A DNA stretch of 64,000 bases from Rhizobium oryzicola (GCF_030504645.1 NZ_JAUKWQ010000001.1:310001-374000), one strand, 5' to 3'; counted from the first letter of the stretch, positions 17,412-26,476 are shown. Notes: generated by a model not told the origin, from the sequence alone. Made by a program: numbers and translations.

Positions 17412-18191
17412 GTGTTTCTTAACCCTGAAAATTCATGGTTGCAGTTTCATCAAGGTTTCGTGACGCGGGCGTGACAGAATTTATTGTTTTTTTTCAATGG
17501 CTTGGCGGAGGAAGTTCTTGTTGGCGTCCTCGGGCTGCCGCCTACCCGGTCCCAAAACGAGTCAAGCGAATTTTTATTTTTGGGCTGATTCTGAGGTGCC
17601 TTGGAAGTGTCATTTTTGAATCCTGTTGATTCAACTGGGATTCTCGTTTGGCGGCCCGTTTTGAGTCAAATCGCAGCTCCAGAGTCAACGCTCGCGCCTT
17701 AATTTTGCGTAAAATTCATCATTGATCTCGCCCCGCGATCCTGCCTTAATGAGATCCAACAAGGGGCGCGGGGAACTCTCCACAAAGTCACCGATGCGAT
17801 GCCGGTTTCCGGCTCATCGAACTTTGCGCTCTTGTGACGGGTGCGGCTAACCACCCGTAACTTCACGTCACTTTTGATTGTGCGCCGAAACTCCTAACGG
17901 TTTCGGGCAGGGTCTTTTGTGCCGTACTTAAGTGTGAGGTCGGCTTCTGCCGCCAGAAATGCCAGACCATCCCCGCGAGGAGGGGACGGGCTGGAACAAG
18001 GGGACTTGATACAGGCAGTTGCCGGGGTTTGGGCGACTGTTTCACTGACCGCAATTTTTGCGGTGAGATTGAACTTTGAGAGTGGGCTGCCAGTTCTAGC
18101 GAGGAGGATCGGCAGCCTGACGTAAACAGCAATAAACCCGGCGGGCGGCATGGACCGACTGGCGGGAAGAAAATGAAAAGGCGGCAAAAGC
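17412..18191. other. Long dnaA upstream region
   Basis: Nearly 780 bp without a credible gene separate the rpsT terminator from dnaA. Short open frames exist but lack ribosome binding sites and family resemblance. The part from 17470 to 17710 is comparatively A+T-rich and holds the GANTC cluster described separately. I found no good DnaA boxes (TTATCCACA) and therefore do not call it an origin. The dnaA promoter is presumably here, but I could not choose one. Confidence 0.6.
17559..17686. promoter_or_regulatory. Cluster of seven GANTC (CcrM methylation) sites upstream of dnaA
   Basis: GANTC occurs at 17559, 17587, 17618, 17628, 17639, 17663 and 17682, seven sites in 128 bp where about 0.5 would be expected from base counting. 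Two of them form the perfect inverted repeat TTGAATC-N5-GATTCAA (17616-17634). GANTC is the target of CcrM, the cell-cycle DNA methyltransferase of alphaproteobacteria, which affects dnaA transcription in Caulobacter. The sites are observed; their regulatory role here is inferred. Confidence 0.65.
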
Positions 18192-19760
18192 ATGCAGATG
18201 ACTACGGCATCGACCAGGGCGCTGGATAATGGGGATAAGGCGTCCGAGGCATTCGATTCACTTTGCTCCCAGGCGGCAGGGGAAAAATCTGAAATGAAGC
18301 ATGATGCTCTTTTTGAGCGGTTTAGTGCGCGTCTGAAGGCTCAAGTCGGTCCTGAGGTTTATGCAAGCTGGTTCGGTCGCCTGAAGTTGCATTCCGTTTC
18401 GAAGAGCGTTGTCCGCCTCAGCGTGCCCACGACTTTTCTGAAATCTTGGATCAACAACCGTTACCTCGATCTCATCACCACCATTTTCCAGGCCGAAGAT
18501 TCTGAAATCCTGAAGGTCGAAATCCTGGTGCGCACGGCAAGCCGCGCAACGCGCAGTCCTGCGGAGGAGCGCGCGGTTCCCGCCGCTGAAGTGGCCGTGC
18601 AGCAGCCGGCGCGCCGCCCGTCCGGCCCGCGCGAGATCGGCCAGATCGCCGCCTTCCCAGTCGCACCGCAGCCCGTGGCACAGCGCCCGTCCTCATCGGC
18701 CTCTCCGCTATTCGGTTCGCCGCTCGACTCTCGTTTTACCTTCGATACGTTTGTTGAAGGACCTTCCAACCGCGTGGCACTTGCCGCAGCCCGCACCATT
18801 GCGGAAGCTGGTGCAAGCGCAGTGCGTTTCAATCCGCTCTTCCTGCATTCCGGCGTCGGTCTCGGCAAGACGCACCTTCTGCAGGCCATCGCCAATGCGG
18901 CCGTCGGCAGCGAGCGTCAGCCGCGTGTCGTCTACCTCACCGCAGAATACTTCATGTGGCGCTTTGCCACCGCGATCCGCGACAACGACGCGCTGACGCT
19001 GAAGGAGTCGCTGCGAAACATCGATCTTTTGATCATCGACGACATGCAGTTCCTGCAGGGCAAGATGATCCAGAACGAGTTCTGCCATCTCCTGAACATG
19101 CTGCTCGACAGCGCCAAGCAGGTGGTCGTGGCCGCAGACCGGGCTCCGTGGGAACTTGAATCGCTGGATCCCCGCGTTCGCTCCCGTCTGCAGGGCGGCG
19201 TTGCCATCGAGCTTGAAAGCCCGGATGTAGACATGCGCCTGGAAATGCTGAAGCGGCGCCTGGAGGTTGCCCGTCAGGATGATCCGTCTCTGGATATTCC
19301 GGAAGACATTCTGGCGCATGTGGCACGCAATGTCGCCAATAGCGGTCGCGAACTGGAAGGTGCCTTCAACCAGCTGATCTTCCGCCGCTCCTTCGAGCCG
19401 GATCTATCGATCGAACGCGTTGATGAGCTGCTGGCCCATCTGGTGGGCGCGGGCGAAGCCAAGCGCGTGCGCATAGAGGACATTCAGCGCATCGTGGCGC
19501 GCCATTACAATGTGTCGCGCCAGGAACTGGTGTCCAACCGCCGGACCCGTGTCATCGTCAAGCCGCGCCAGATCGCCATGTATCTGTCCAAGACGCTCAC
19601 GCCGCGCTCCTTCCCGGAAATCGGTCGCCGTTTTGGCGGACGCGATCACACCACGGTTCTGCATGCCGTGCGCAAGATCGAGGAATTGATTTCCGAGGAT
19701 ACGAAGCTCAGCCACGAGGTGGAGCTTCTGAAGCGATTGATCAACGAAAACAATCTCTAA
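18192..19760 (+). CDS. dnaA: Chromosomal replication initiator protein DnaA
   Basis: AAA+ initiator that binds DnaA boxes and unwinds oriC. The 522 residues comprise domain I ([22 protein letters not shown], about 38-60), a variable linker rich in Pro/Ala/Arg (about 115-175), the AAA+ core with Walker A GVGLGKTH near 220 and Walker [10 protein letters not shown], and the C-terminal helix-turn-helix with signature [15 protein letters not shown]. The first ATG (18192) has an AAAGGCGGCAAAAG upstream; a shorter start at the later [10 protein letters not shown] is possible because the first 34 residues are poorly conserved. It is isolated behind a long GANTC-rich leader. Confidence 0.96.
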   Translation: MQMTTASTRALDNGDKASEAFDSLCSQAAGEKSEMKHDALFERFSARLKAQVGPEVYASWFGRLKLHSVSKSVVRLSVPTTFLKSWINNRYLDLITTIFQAEDSEILKVEILVRTASRATRSPAEERAVPAAEVAVQQPARRPSGPREIGQIAAFPVAPQPVAQRPSSSASPLFGSPLDSRFTFDTFVEGPSNRVALAAARTIAEAGASAVRFNPLFLHSGVGLGKTHLLQAIANAAVGSERQPRVVYLTAEYFMWRFATAIRDNDALTLKESLRNIDLLIIDDMQFLQGKMIQNEFCHLLNMLLDSAKQVVVAADRAPWELESLDPRVRSRLQGGVAIELESPDVDMRLEMLKRRLEVARQDDPSLDIPEDILAHVARNVANSGRELEGAFNQLIFRRSFEPDLSIERVDELLAHLVGAGEAKRVRIEDIQRIVARHYNVSRQELVSNRRTRVIVKPRQIAMYLSKTLTPRSFPEIGRRFGGRDHTTVLHAVRKIEELISEDTKLSHEVELLKRLINENNL

Positions 19761-19769
19761 TACATGGGC

Positions 19770-19794
19770 GGCCGTGAGGCGGCCTTCTTCTTTC
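19770..19794 (+). terminator. Possible weak terminator of dnaA
   Basis: A short GGCCG/CGGCC stem with a 5-nt loop followed by a pyrimidine-rich TTCTTCTTT lies 9 bp after the dnaA stop. The stem is short, so termination may be partial. Confidence 0.4.
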
Positions 19795-19804
19795 AGGCAG
19801 TGCG

Positions 19805-20386
19805 ATGAGTGGTACCGAGCAGTTCTATTCCAGCCATGCGGCGGTTTACGCCGATGATCCGCGGGTACTGCCGCATCCTTGGCGGGAGCGGTTTCTGGCA
19901 TTGCTGCCCGTTGGTGCGGCGATTCTGGAACTCGGCTGTGGCGGCGGTCATGATACACGGTGCATGATCGATGCCGGTTTCGCCGTCACACCCACGGACG
20001 GCATCGCCGAAATCGCCGCGGAGGCTGCGCAGCGGCTTGGTGTATCGGTTCAGGTTCTGCGCTTTGAAGACATCGCGTTTGAAGCGGCTTTTGACGGCGT
20101 CTATGCCAGTGCCTGCCTGCTGCATGTTCCACGGGCGGATCTTGGCGAGATCCTCGGCAAGGTGCGGCGGGCGCTGAAGCCGTCAGGTCTGTTCTATGCA
20201 AGCTACAAGGCGGGCAAGGCGGAGGGTCATGATGGCTTTGGCCGCTATTTCAACTATCCCGATGCGGCATGGTTGGAAGAAACCTATCGCAGTGCGGGCT
20301 GGAGCCATGTCACCCTCGAAGAGGCTGATGGACTGGGTTATGACCGCCAGCAGACTCGCTGGCTGCATGTCTTTGCTCAAGCCTAG
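19805..20386 (+). CDS. Class I SAM-dependent methyltransferase
   Basis: A 193-residue methyltransferase of the Rossmann class I type; motif I is ILELGCGGGHDTRCMIDAGF (about residues 40-59), with an acidic loop in VTPTDGIAEIAAEA and a post-motif HVPRADLGEILGKVRRALKPSG. Substrate unknown; it resembles small-molecule methyltransferases of the type-11/25 groups. Its TAG stop codon is formed by the left TA of a MITE-like repeat plus the element's first G; removing the repeat restores a TAA at the same place, so the protein is not truncated. Confidence 0.82.
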   Translation: MSGTEQFYSSHAAVYADDPRVLPHPWRERFLALLPVGAAILELGCGGGHDTRCMIDAGFAVTPTDGIAEIAAEAAQRLGVSVQVLRFEDIAFEAAFDGVYASACLLHVPRADLGEILGKVRRALKPSGLFYASYKAGKAEGHDGFGRYFNYPDAAWLEETYRSAGWSHVTLEEADGLGYDRQQTRWLHVFAQA

Positions 20387-20654
20387 AGCCTATCAGGGTT
20401 AAATGGAAACAGTTCTGTCGGCTCAGGCGGGATCAGATGCGAGGAGAGCGGCCCGTGTCGTAGCCAAAGCATACGGCCAAGCCGCTGGACAAAGCAGACC
20501 CGCCTCAGCCAATCCGAAGGACCGGAGCATTTTCCGCCATCATCTTCGGCTTTCGTCTCGACCGTACCCTTAAGGTATGCCCTTCGCCGAAAGCCTTGAT
20601 CCTGACAAAAAATGCTTCCGGCAGAACGATTACATTTAGCCCTGATAGGATCTA
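20384..20654. mobile_element. MITE-like inverted-repeat element, copy A
   Basis: A 271-bp non-coding element bounded by TAGAGCCTATCAGGGTTAAATGG on the left and the imperfect complement ending CCCTGATAGGATCTA on the right. The TA at each end (20384-20385 and 20653-20654) behaves as a target-site duplication, as for Tc1/mariner/IS630-type elements. Internal GGCTTTCG/CGAAAGCC arms add a second hairpin. A near-identical copy lies inverted at 35543-35814. No open frame for a transposase is present, so movement would need an enzyme supplied in trans. Confidence 0.78.
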
Positions 20655-21545
20655 AAGCACTCGGCTCGCTTCATTGACCAACCATTCGCGGACTGTTCTG
20701 ACTGCAGCGCGGTCCAGCGCTTCAGGCGGATAGACCAGATAATAGGCAAAGCGGCTGCGCACCGAATTGCCGAAGGGCGCGACCAGCCTGCCCTTTGCAA
20801 GATCATCGGCGACGAACCCCTCTCTTAGGAGCGCAAAGCCGATCCCGCCGCGCGCTGCCTCTAACGCGCCATTACTATCCGGTGCGATCAGGGGGCCTTT
20901 CCTCCAGTCGACATCGAATGCACCTGCTGCCTCCAGCCACATGCGCCAGTCATTGCGCCCGGCATCGTGGATCAAGGTATGGCCTGCGAGAGACCTCGGG
21001 GCCGGGGAGGGGCCAAGCTTTGCCACCTGCTCCGGACTGGCGACCACGACAAGGACGTCATCCACCAGCTTTTCCGACGCAAGGCCCGCATAGACCCCAA
21101 GCCCGTGGCGCACCGCGAGCGCGACACCATCGGTCCGAAAGTCGACAAGGCGAGCCGTAGTACCGATCCTGAGATCGATGTTGGGGTGAGCCGCCTGAAA
21201 GCGGTCCAGCCTCGGCATCAGCCATTGTATGGCAAAGCCCGTGGTGCAGCTCAGCGTGATGATGTCAGGATTGCCACGGGAGCGAACGACCTCCGTGGCT
21301 TCGCGGATCAGGCGAAAGGCTGATCGCAGGGATGCGGCATAGTCTGCGCCCGATGGCGTCAGCACGAGCTGTCGCGGTTTGCGCTCGAAGAGCGCTACAC
21401 CGAGCGCGGCTTCGAGTTCGCGAACCTGGAGGCTGATGGCGCCGGGGGTCACGTTCAACTCCTCCGCTGCCTGCTTCATGCTGAGATGCCGTGCAGTCGT
21501 TTCGAATGCTCGCAGCGATGAAAGGGAAGGAAATACAACACTCAT
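20652..21545 (-). CDS. LysR family transcriptional regulator (GcvA-like)
   Basis: A 297-residue LysR regulator with the GcvA/AmpR-type opening FPSLSSLRAFETTARHLSMKQAAEELNVTPGAISLQVRELE trimmed here to its essence: FPSLSSLRAFE, the helix-turn-helix around residues 22-41, then a substrate-binding-like effector domain (RGGIGFALLREGFVADDL). It is divergent from an EamA transporter gene 215 bp away and is its likely regulator. Its stop codon is provided by the right TA of repeat copy A. Confidence 0.86.
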   Translation of the reverse strand: MSVVFPSLSSLRAFETTARHLSMKQAAEELNVTPGAISLQVRELEAALGVALFERKPRQLVLTPSGADYAASLRSAFRLIREATEVVRSRGNPDIITLSCTTGFAIQWLMPRLDRFQAAHPNIDLRIGTTARLVDFRTDGVALAVRHGLGVYAGLASEKLVDDVLVVVASPEQVAKLGPSPAPRSLAGHTLIHDAGRNDWRMWLEAAGAFDVDWRKGPLIAPDSNGALEAARGGIGFALLREGFVADDLAKGRLVAPFGNSVRSRFAYYLVYPPEALDRAAVRTVREWLVNEASRVL

Positions 21546-21760
21546 GATTTAGAATAACTCGTTTATGAAGTGAAAACTTCTCGTTTGTCGGTTCTTATTA
21601 TCCCCTTTATTACATGGCTATTCGCAGCAGAGAAGCGGCAATAATCTCTCGATCTATGGTTTGGAGAAGCGAATTTTCCTTCGGTATAAAGCGCGCAAGG
21701 AACGGGTGGCGGATCGCAACCGCTTGTGCAAGATGATGTGGTGGATAAGGGGGAGCGAGC

Positions 21761-22687
21761 ATGGCAGCGAAGGAAATGGGAACCGCGGAATGGGCCATGC
21801 TCATCACGCTTTCGGTACTTTGGGGTGGCTCCTATCTCTTTATCGGTATTCTTGTGAAAGTCTGGCCGCCGCTCACTATCGTCGCTGGGCGTGTCTTCGT
21901 GGCGGCCCTGGCGCTCTGGCTGTTTGCTCGACTGATGCGGATCGAGATCCCGTTTACCCGCCCGGTGTGGCTCGCTTTTCTGGGCATGGGGCTTCTCAAT
22001 AACGTCATTCCCTTCTGCCTGATTGTCTGGGGTCAGACGCATATCGCAAGCGGCCTTGCGGCCATTCTGAACGCGACGACGCCGCTCTTCGGCGTTGTTG
22101 TTGCCCATATGCTGACGCCGGACGAAAAACTCACCGCCAATAGGCTGACGGGCGTGGTCATCGGCATCTGCGGTGTTGTGGTGATGATCGGCCCATCCGT
22201 GCTGGGGCATTTCGGCAGCGATGCCTGGGGCGAGCTTGCCGCACTCTGCGCGGCGCTGTCCTATGCCTTTGCCGGGGTGTTCGGTCGGCGGTTCAAGCGC
22301 ATGGGTCTTTCGCCGCTGGCGCCCGCCACGGGCCAGGTCACGGTGTCGGCTCTGTTGCTTCTTCCGGTTGCCCTGCTGGTAGATCAGCCATGGACGCTTC
22401 CCGCACCGCAGGTGTCGACATGGGCTGCCCTTTTGGGGCTGGCGCTTCTGTCGACGGCGGTCGGTTACATTCTCTTTTTCCGCATCTTGTCGAGCGCCGG
22501 CGCCACCAACATCATGCTCGTCACGATCCTGATCCCGCCAAGCGCAATCCTGCTCAGCGCCTTCGTGCTAGGCGAGCAACTGGCACTTCGCCATTTCGCC
22601 GGCATGGGCCTAATCGTGCTCGGCCTGCTGGCGATCGACGGCAGATTGTGGCGCAGGCTATTTCGACGCCCGGCCGTTCAGGCATAG
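21761..22687 (+). CDS. EamA/DMT superfamily transporter
   Basis: A 308-residue inner-membrane exporter with ten predicted helices and two EamA repeats: the first from TLSVLWGGSYLFIGIL, including GLAAILNATTPLFGVVVAH, and the second from WGELAALCAALSYAFAGVFG through LSTAVGYILFFRIL. Substrate cannot be inferred; relatives export amino acids or other metabolites. AAGGGGGAGCGAGC precedes the ATG. Divergent from a LysR regulator, and its 3' end overlaps the converging methyltransferase by 10 bp. Confidence 0.88.
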   Translation: MAAKEMGTAEWAMLITLSVLWGGSYLFIGILVKVWPPLTIVAGRVFVAALALWLFARLMRIEIPFTRPVWLAFLGMGLLNNVIPFCLIVWGQTHIASGLAAILNATTPLFGVVVAHMLTPDEKLTANRLTGVVIGICGVVVMIGPSVLGHFGSDAWGELAALCAALSYAFAGVFGRRFKRMGLSPLAPATGQVTVSALLLLPVALLVDQPWTLPAPQVSTWAALLGLALLSTAVGYILFFRILSSAGATNIMLVTILIPPSAILLSAFVLGEQLALRHFAGMGLIVLGLLAIDGRLWRRLFRRPAVQA

Positions 22688-23415
22688 GCGGTGATGATGA
22701 TTTCGCGGCTATCCTGCTCGAATGCGCTGCGGTCCCACCAGCCGAGCGTTTCGATTTTCCCGAAACCCGCCTGCTTCAGCACTTGGACGATCTGGGCGTG
22801 AGATGGGAAGCGTAGCGTGCTTTGGCTGATGCGCTTTTCTCCGGTCTCCAGAAGCTTGAAGACCGCATCGAAGGTGACATGTTCTCCGTCGACCTTCGTC
22901 ACCTGATAATAGACCTCGACTGGACCGATACCATCGATCTCGCGGGTCTCCAGGGTGTCGTACCGTGTCCAGCTTTGCCATTCTCGCACCAGCGGGTTGC
23001 GGCTCTCAAACACCAGCTTCCCGCCAGCTGCCATATGCCTGTGAATGTTGGAGAGCGCTGAGAGTGTCTGGGCGTCGTCCAGAAACACCTGAAAGACATG
23101 CGCGGTCATGATCGCCAGATCGAAACGCAGCGCGACGTCGAAATCCTCTGCCGTTGCCGCCACCCAGTTTACTAGTCCGGCCCTGTCTTTCGCCCGCGCG
23201 ACCGAAAGCATGCCGGCACCCGGTTCGACACCGGTCACCTGATGTCCTTGTTCGGCAAGCGGCAGGGTCAACAGACCGGTACCGCAACCGACGTCCAGAA
23301 TACGGCAGGGGGCTTTTGCCAATGACAGGTAGAAGTCACGGTCCAGCCCGTGTCCGTTGAAGCTGTCATAGAGAATGGCCATGTCGTGTCGGGAAAAGGC
23401 GTCATCGACGGGCAT
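22678..23415 (-). CDS. Class I SAM-dependent methyltransferase
   Basis: A 245-residue methyltransferase: YDSFNGHGLDRDFYL at the N-terminus, SAM motif I RILDVGCGTGLLTLPLAEQG (about residues 38-57), acidic residue in VTGVEPGAGML, and a beta-sheet-rich C-terminal half. It follows hemW by 15 bp and is probably the last gene of the rph-VOC-rdgB-hemW transcript. Substrate unknown. Confidence 0.83.
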   Translation of the reverse strand: MPVDDAFSRHDMAILYDSFNGHGLDRDFYLSLAKAPCRILDVGCGTGLLTLPLAEQGHQVTGVEPGAGMLSVARAKDRAGLVNWVAATAEDFDVALRFDLAIMTAHVFQVFLDDAQTLSALSNIHRHMAAGGKLVFESRNPLVREWQSWTRYDTLETREIDGIGPVEVYYQVTKVDGEHVTFDAVFKLLETGEKRISQSTLRFPSHAQIVQVLKQAGFGKIETLGWWDRSAFEQDSREIIITAYA

Positions 23416-23430
23416 GGATTTCTTTCGTCT

Positions 23431-24609
23431 TTAGCAGGCCAGATCAGCCACCACGGCATCCAGCACCAGCATGCCCTTGGGCGTACAGCGCAGTCTCGAG
23501 TTGCCGATGCGTTCGATAAACCCGTGTTCCAGTAAAAACTGCTCGCGGGCCGGGTCCGGGTCGCGGTGCGAAAGCTGCTGCCAGCGGGCAAGGTCGACAC
23601 CCTCGCGCAGGCGCAAGCCCATCAACAGCAGTTCGTCCGCCTGTGCCTCGTAATCGAGGATTTCCTGATCCACCATGCCGTGGCCATCCGCTTCCACCAG
23701 CGCCAGCCAGTCTTCTGGCTTGCGTTCGGTTGCGGTCGCTATCTTGGCGCCACCGGTGCGCAAGCGTCCGTGCGCGCCGGGGCCGATGCCAGCGTAGTCC
23801 CCATAACGCCAATAGGTCAAGTTGTGGCGACTTTCCGCACCGGGCTTGGCGTGGTTGGAAACCTCATAGGCCGGCATGCCAAAACCTTCGGTAATCGATT
23901 GCGTCGCTTCGTAGAGCTCTGCCGACTGGTCTCCGTCAGGCACGATCAGCTTGCCCGCCTTGTGCAGGCCGTAGAAGGGCGTGCCTTCCTCGATCGTCAA
24001 CTGGTAGAGCGACAGGTGATCGACGGCATAGGACACGGCTTCGTTCAGTTCCCTTTCCCAGGCCTCGACCGTCTGGTTGGGGCGGGCATAGATGAGATCG
24101 AAACTCATGCGCGGGAAGATCTCGCGCGCCAGCCGGATCGCCTTCAGCGCATCCGCCACATCATGCAGGCGGCCGAGGAATTTCAGATCCGCATCGTTCA
24201 GCGCCTGCACGCCAAGCGATACCCGGTTGACGCCGGCAGCGCGATAACCGCGGAAGCGTTCTGCCTCCACGCTGGAAGGGTTGGCCTCCATGGTGACTTC
24301 GATCCCGGCCGGCACATGCCAGCGCGCGGCGATGCCGTCCAGAATGGTCTCCACCGTCTGCGGGTTCATCAGCGAGGGCGTGCCGCCGCCCATGAAGATG
24401 CTGGTCACGGTCTTCGGGCCGGAGAGCGCCCGCATCGTGTCCATTTCTTTCAAAAAGGCCGCGGCGAACCGCACCTGATCCACCGGCTGGTGGCGCACAT
24501 GGCTGTTGAAGTCGCAGTACGGGCATTTGGCCGCGCAGAACGGCCAGTGGATATACATGCCGAAGCCCGGTTCTCCGGTATCAGGCAGAAGAGGGGCGTC
24601 GGACAGCAC
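23431..24609 (-). CDS. hemW: Radical SAM protein HemW (heme chaperone, coproporphyrinogen III oxidase-like)
   Basis: A 392-residue radical SAM protein. The [4Fe-4S] motif Cys-x3-Cys-x2-Cys is in HWPFCAAKCPYCDFN (about residues 23-37), followed by the GGGTPSLM segment and the HemN-like C-terminal domain. It lacks the extra N-terminal region of the true oxygen-independent coproporphyrinogen oxidase HemN, so the heme-trafficking HemW assignment is preferred. It starts 2 bp after the rdgB stop, an arrangement conserved in alphaproteobacteria. Confidence 0.92.
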   Translation of the reverse strand: MLSDAPLLPDTGEPGFGMYIHWPFCAAKCPYCDFNSHVRHQPVDQVRFAAAFLKEMDTMRALSGPKTVTSIFMGGGTPSLMNPQTVETILDGIAARWHVPAGIEVTMEANPSSVEAERFRGYRAAGVNRVSLGVQALNDADLKFLGRLHDVADALKAIRLAREIFPRMSFDLIYARPNQTVEAWERELNEAVSYAVDHLSLYQLTIEEGTPFYGLHKAGKLIVPDGDQSAELYEATQSITEGFGMPAYEVSNHAKPGAESRHNLTYWRYGDYAGIGPGAHGRLRTGGAKIATATERKPEDWLALVEADGHGMVDQEILDYEAQADELLLMGLRLREGVDLARWQQLSHRDPDPAREQFLLEHGFIERIGNSRLRCTPKGMLVLDAVVADLAC

Positions 24610-24611
24610 GA

Positions 24612-25256
24612 TCAGCCTTCCAGACAGGTTTCGACAAAGATCTTGAAGGCGCGGGCCCGGTGCGACAGCGCCTGCGACTGACCGGGTTTCCAGCCATGCT
24701 TTTCTTCGGCGCTCATTTCGCCAAAGGTGGTGGCGTAACCATCCGGCTGGAAGATTGGGTCATAGCCAAATCCTTCCGTGCCCCGCGGTGGCCATACGCA
24801 CGTGCCTTGCACTTCACCCCGGAAAAGCTCCGTATGTCCATCCGGCCAGGCGAGGCAAAGCACGCTGACAAAACGGGCCGTGCGCTGCGAAGCTTCAGTC
24901 GCACCGCGCTCGACAAGCGCATTATGCACTTTTTCCATGGCCATCGGGAAATCGCGCGTCCCATCCGGCCGCTCCGCCCAATTCGCGGTATAGACCCCCG
25001 GCGCGCCATCCAAAGCGTCGATCACAAGTCCGGAATCATCCGACAGCGCCGGCATGCCGGATGCCTTGGCTGAGGCGAGCGCCTTGATCGCGGCGTTTTC
25101 CTCGAAGGTCGTGCCAGTCTCGTCCGGCTCCACAAAGTCCAATTCCGCGGCAGATTTGGCGGAAAAGCCGAATGGACCGATCAGGTCGGCAATCTCGCGG
25201 ATCTTGCCAGCATTGTGGCTGGCGACGACGATGGTACGGGTATCGAGCTTGCGCAT
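24612..25256 (-). CDS. rdgB: Non-canonical purine NTP pyrophosphatase (XTP/dITP diphosphatase)
   Basis: RdgB/HAM1 hydrolyses dITP, XTP and similar deaminated nucleotides to keep them out of DNA. The 214-residue protein shows [18 protein letters not shown] near the start, the metal-binding [20 protein letters not shown] (about residues 69-88), and [17 protein letters not shown]. The C-terminus has the usual SHRARAF. It is part of the rph-VOC-rdgB-hemW unit, 9 bp from the VOC gene. Confidence 0.96.
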   Translation of the reverse strand: MRKLDTRTIVVASHNAGKIREIADLIGPFGFSAKSAAELDFVEPDETGTTFEENAAIKALASAKASGMPALSDDSGLVIDALDGAPGVYTANWAERPDGTRDFPMAMEKVHNALVERGATEASQRTARFVSVLCLAWPDGHTELFRGEVQGTCVWPPRGTEGFGYDPIFQPDGYATTFGEMSAEEKHGWKPGQSQALSHRARAFKIFVETCLEG

Positions 25257-25265
25257 GAAACTATC

Positions 25266-25673
25266 CTATTCGAGATCCCACAGGCGAGGCTCCGCGCATT
25301 CCAGGCTGTTTCCGGACGGATCGCGGAAATAGATCGAGCGTGCGCCATTCGGCCAGCTGACTTTGGATTCCAAGGCTATGCCGGCAGCCTCAAGTTTTTC
25401 GGCCATGCCGTCGAGGTCGTTGCCGACAACGCGGAAGCAGGCATGTCCTGGACCTGTCGTTCCATGTCTCGGAACGTCAAGCGAGCCGGGCGGCAATGGT
25501 TTGAGCGTCTCCACCGCGTTGAAGATGAGGAGAATGCCGTTACCGCATCGGTAGAAGATATGCCGGTTGCCAGTTCGCTTGATCTTCTCAAGCCCGAGCA
25601 GGTTCCCATAGAACGCCTCGGCCTTGTCCAGTTCATCGACATACAGGGCGGTTTCCAACACTCCGTCAATCAT
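25266..25673 (-). CDS. VOC family (glyoxalase/bleomycin-resistance fold) protein
   Basis: A 135-residue vicinal-oxygen-chelate protein with the two beta-alpha-beta-beta-beta modules expected: VLETALYVDELDKAEAFYGNLLG at the N-terminus and HACFRVVGNDLDGMAEKLEAAG in the second module, ending in RSIYFRDPSGNSLECAEPRLW. Candidate metal ligands are a His in the second module and a late Glu. The exact reaction is unknown. It sits between rph and rdgB with 9-14 bp gaps. Confidence 0.85.
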   Translation of the reverse strand: MIDGVLETALYVDELDKAEAFYGNLLGLEKIKRTGNRHIFYRCGNGILLIFNAVETLKPLPPGSLDVPRHGTTGPGHACFRVVGNDLDGMAEKLEAAGIALESKVSWPNGARSIYFRDPSGNSLECAEPRLWDLE

Positions 25674-25687
25674 CGTCGGTTCCTGGC

Positions 25688-26404
25688 TCAGGCAATCGCC
25701 TGCTTCTGCAGTTCCACAAGCTGCTTGGTTCCCTCGGTTGCAAGGTCCAGAAGGTTCAGGAATTCCTCGCGGCTGAAAGGCTTGCCCTCTGCTGTGCCCT
25801 GAACTTCCACCAGACCACCCGCACCGGTCATCACGAAGTTGGCGTCGGTCTCGGCTGCGGAGTCTTCGAGATAATCCAGATCGATGACCGGCTGACCGGC
25901 AAAGATGCCGCAGGAGATCGCCGCAATATGATCCTTGAGAACCCGCTCAAGCTTGATCATGTTGCGGGTTTCCATCCACTTCAGGCAGTCATGCAGGGCA
26001 ATCCAGCCGCCGGTAATGGCTGCCGTGCGCGTGCCGCCATCGGCCTGGATGACGTCGCAGTCCACGGTGATCTGCTTTTCGCCAAGCGCTTCGAGATCAA
26101 TTACCGCCCGCAGCGAGCGACCGATCAAACGCTGAATTTCCTGCGTACGTCCACCCTGCTTGCCTGTTGCAGCCTCACGCTTCATGCGCTCGCCGGTGGC
26201 GCGCGGCAGCATGCCGTATTCCGCCGTCACCCAGCCCTTGCCGGAATTGCGCAGCCACGGTGGCGTCTTGTCTTCCAGGCTTGCCGTGACCAGCACATGC
26301 GTGTCGCCGAACTTCACAAGGCAGGATCCTTCGGCATGTTTGGATACGTTGCGCTGGAAGCTGACCTGGCGCATCTGATCGGTTTTTCTGCCTGAAGGGC
26401 GCAT
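25688..26404 (-). CDS. rph: Ribonuclease PH
   Basis: Phosphorolytic 3'-5' exoribonuclease that trims tRNA 3' ends. The 238-residue form beginning [19 protein letters not shown] is the standard length; an in-frame extension exists upstream but crosses the rph-hrcA promoter region and is not conserved. Key segments are the phosphate-site region [17 protein letters not shown] (about 84-100) and [18 protein letters not shown] (about 114-131). First gene of the operon running to the methyltransferase at 22678; divergent from hrcA. Confidence 0.96.
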   Translation of the reverse strand: MRPSGRKTDQMRQVSFQRNVSKHAEGSCLVKFGDTHVLVTASLEDKTPPWLRNSGKGWVTAEYGMLPRATGERMKREAATGKQGGRTQEIQRLIGRSLRAVIDLEALGEKQITVDCDVIQADGGTRTAAITGGWIALHDCLKWMETRNMIKLERVLKDHIAAISCGIFAGQPVIDLDYLEDSAAETDANFVMTGAGGLVEVQGTAEGKPFSREEFLNLLDLATEGTKQLVELQKQAIA

Positions 26405-26435
26405 TCTCTTCTCCTGAGGTTCGGTGATGGCGTCA

Positions 26436-26476
26436 TAGAGCCTTTCGAGACCAAATGGAAACAGTTCTGTTGGCTC
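26436..26476. repeat. Decayed end of the MITE-like element
   Basis: About 41 bp starting TAGAGCCTTTCGAGACCAAATG and continuing GAAACAGTTCTGTTGGCTC align, in the same orientation, with the left end of copy A. Matching is near perfect in the second half and degraded around the TATCAGGGTT core. The rest of the element is absent. It lies between the divergent rph and hrcA genes. Confidence 0.6.

Noticed and set aside
17412-18191. Chromosomal origin next to dnaA
   Set aside because: No TTATCCACA-like DnaA boxes or AT-rich 13-mers were found, and in Rhizobiales the origin usually lies near hemE, which is not in the window.
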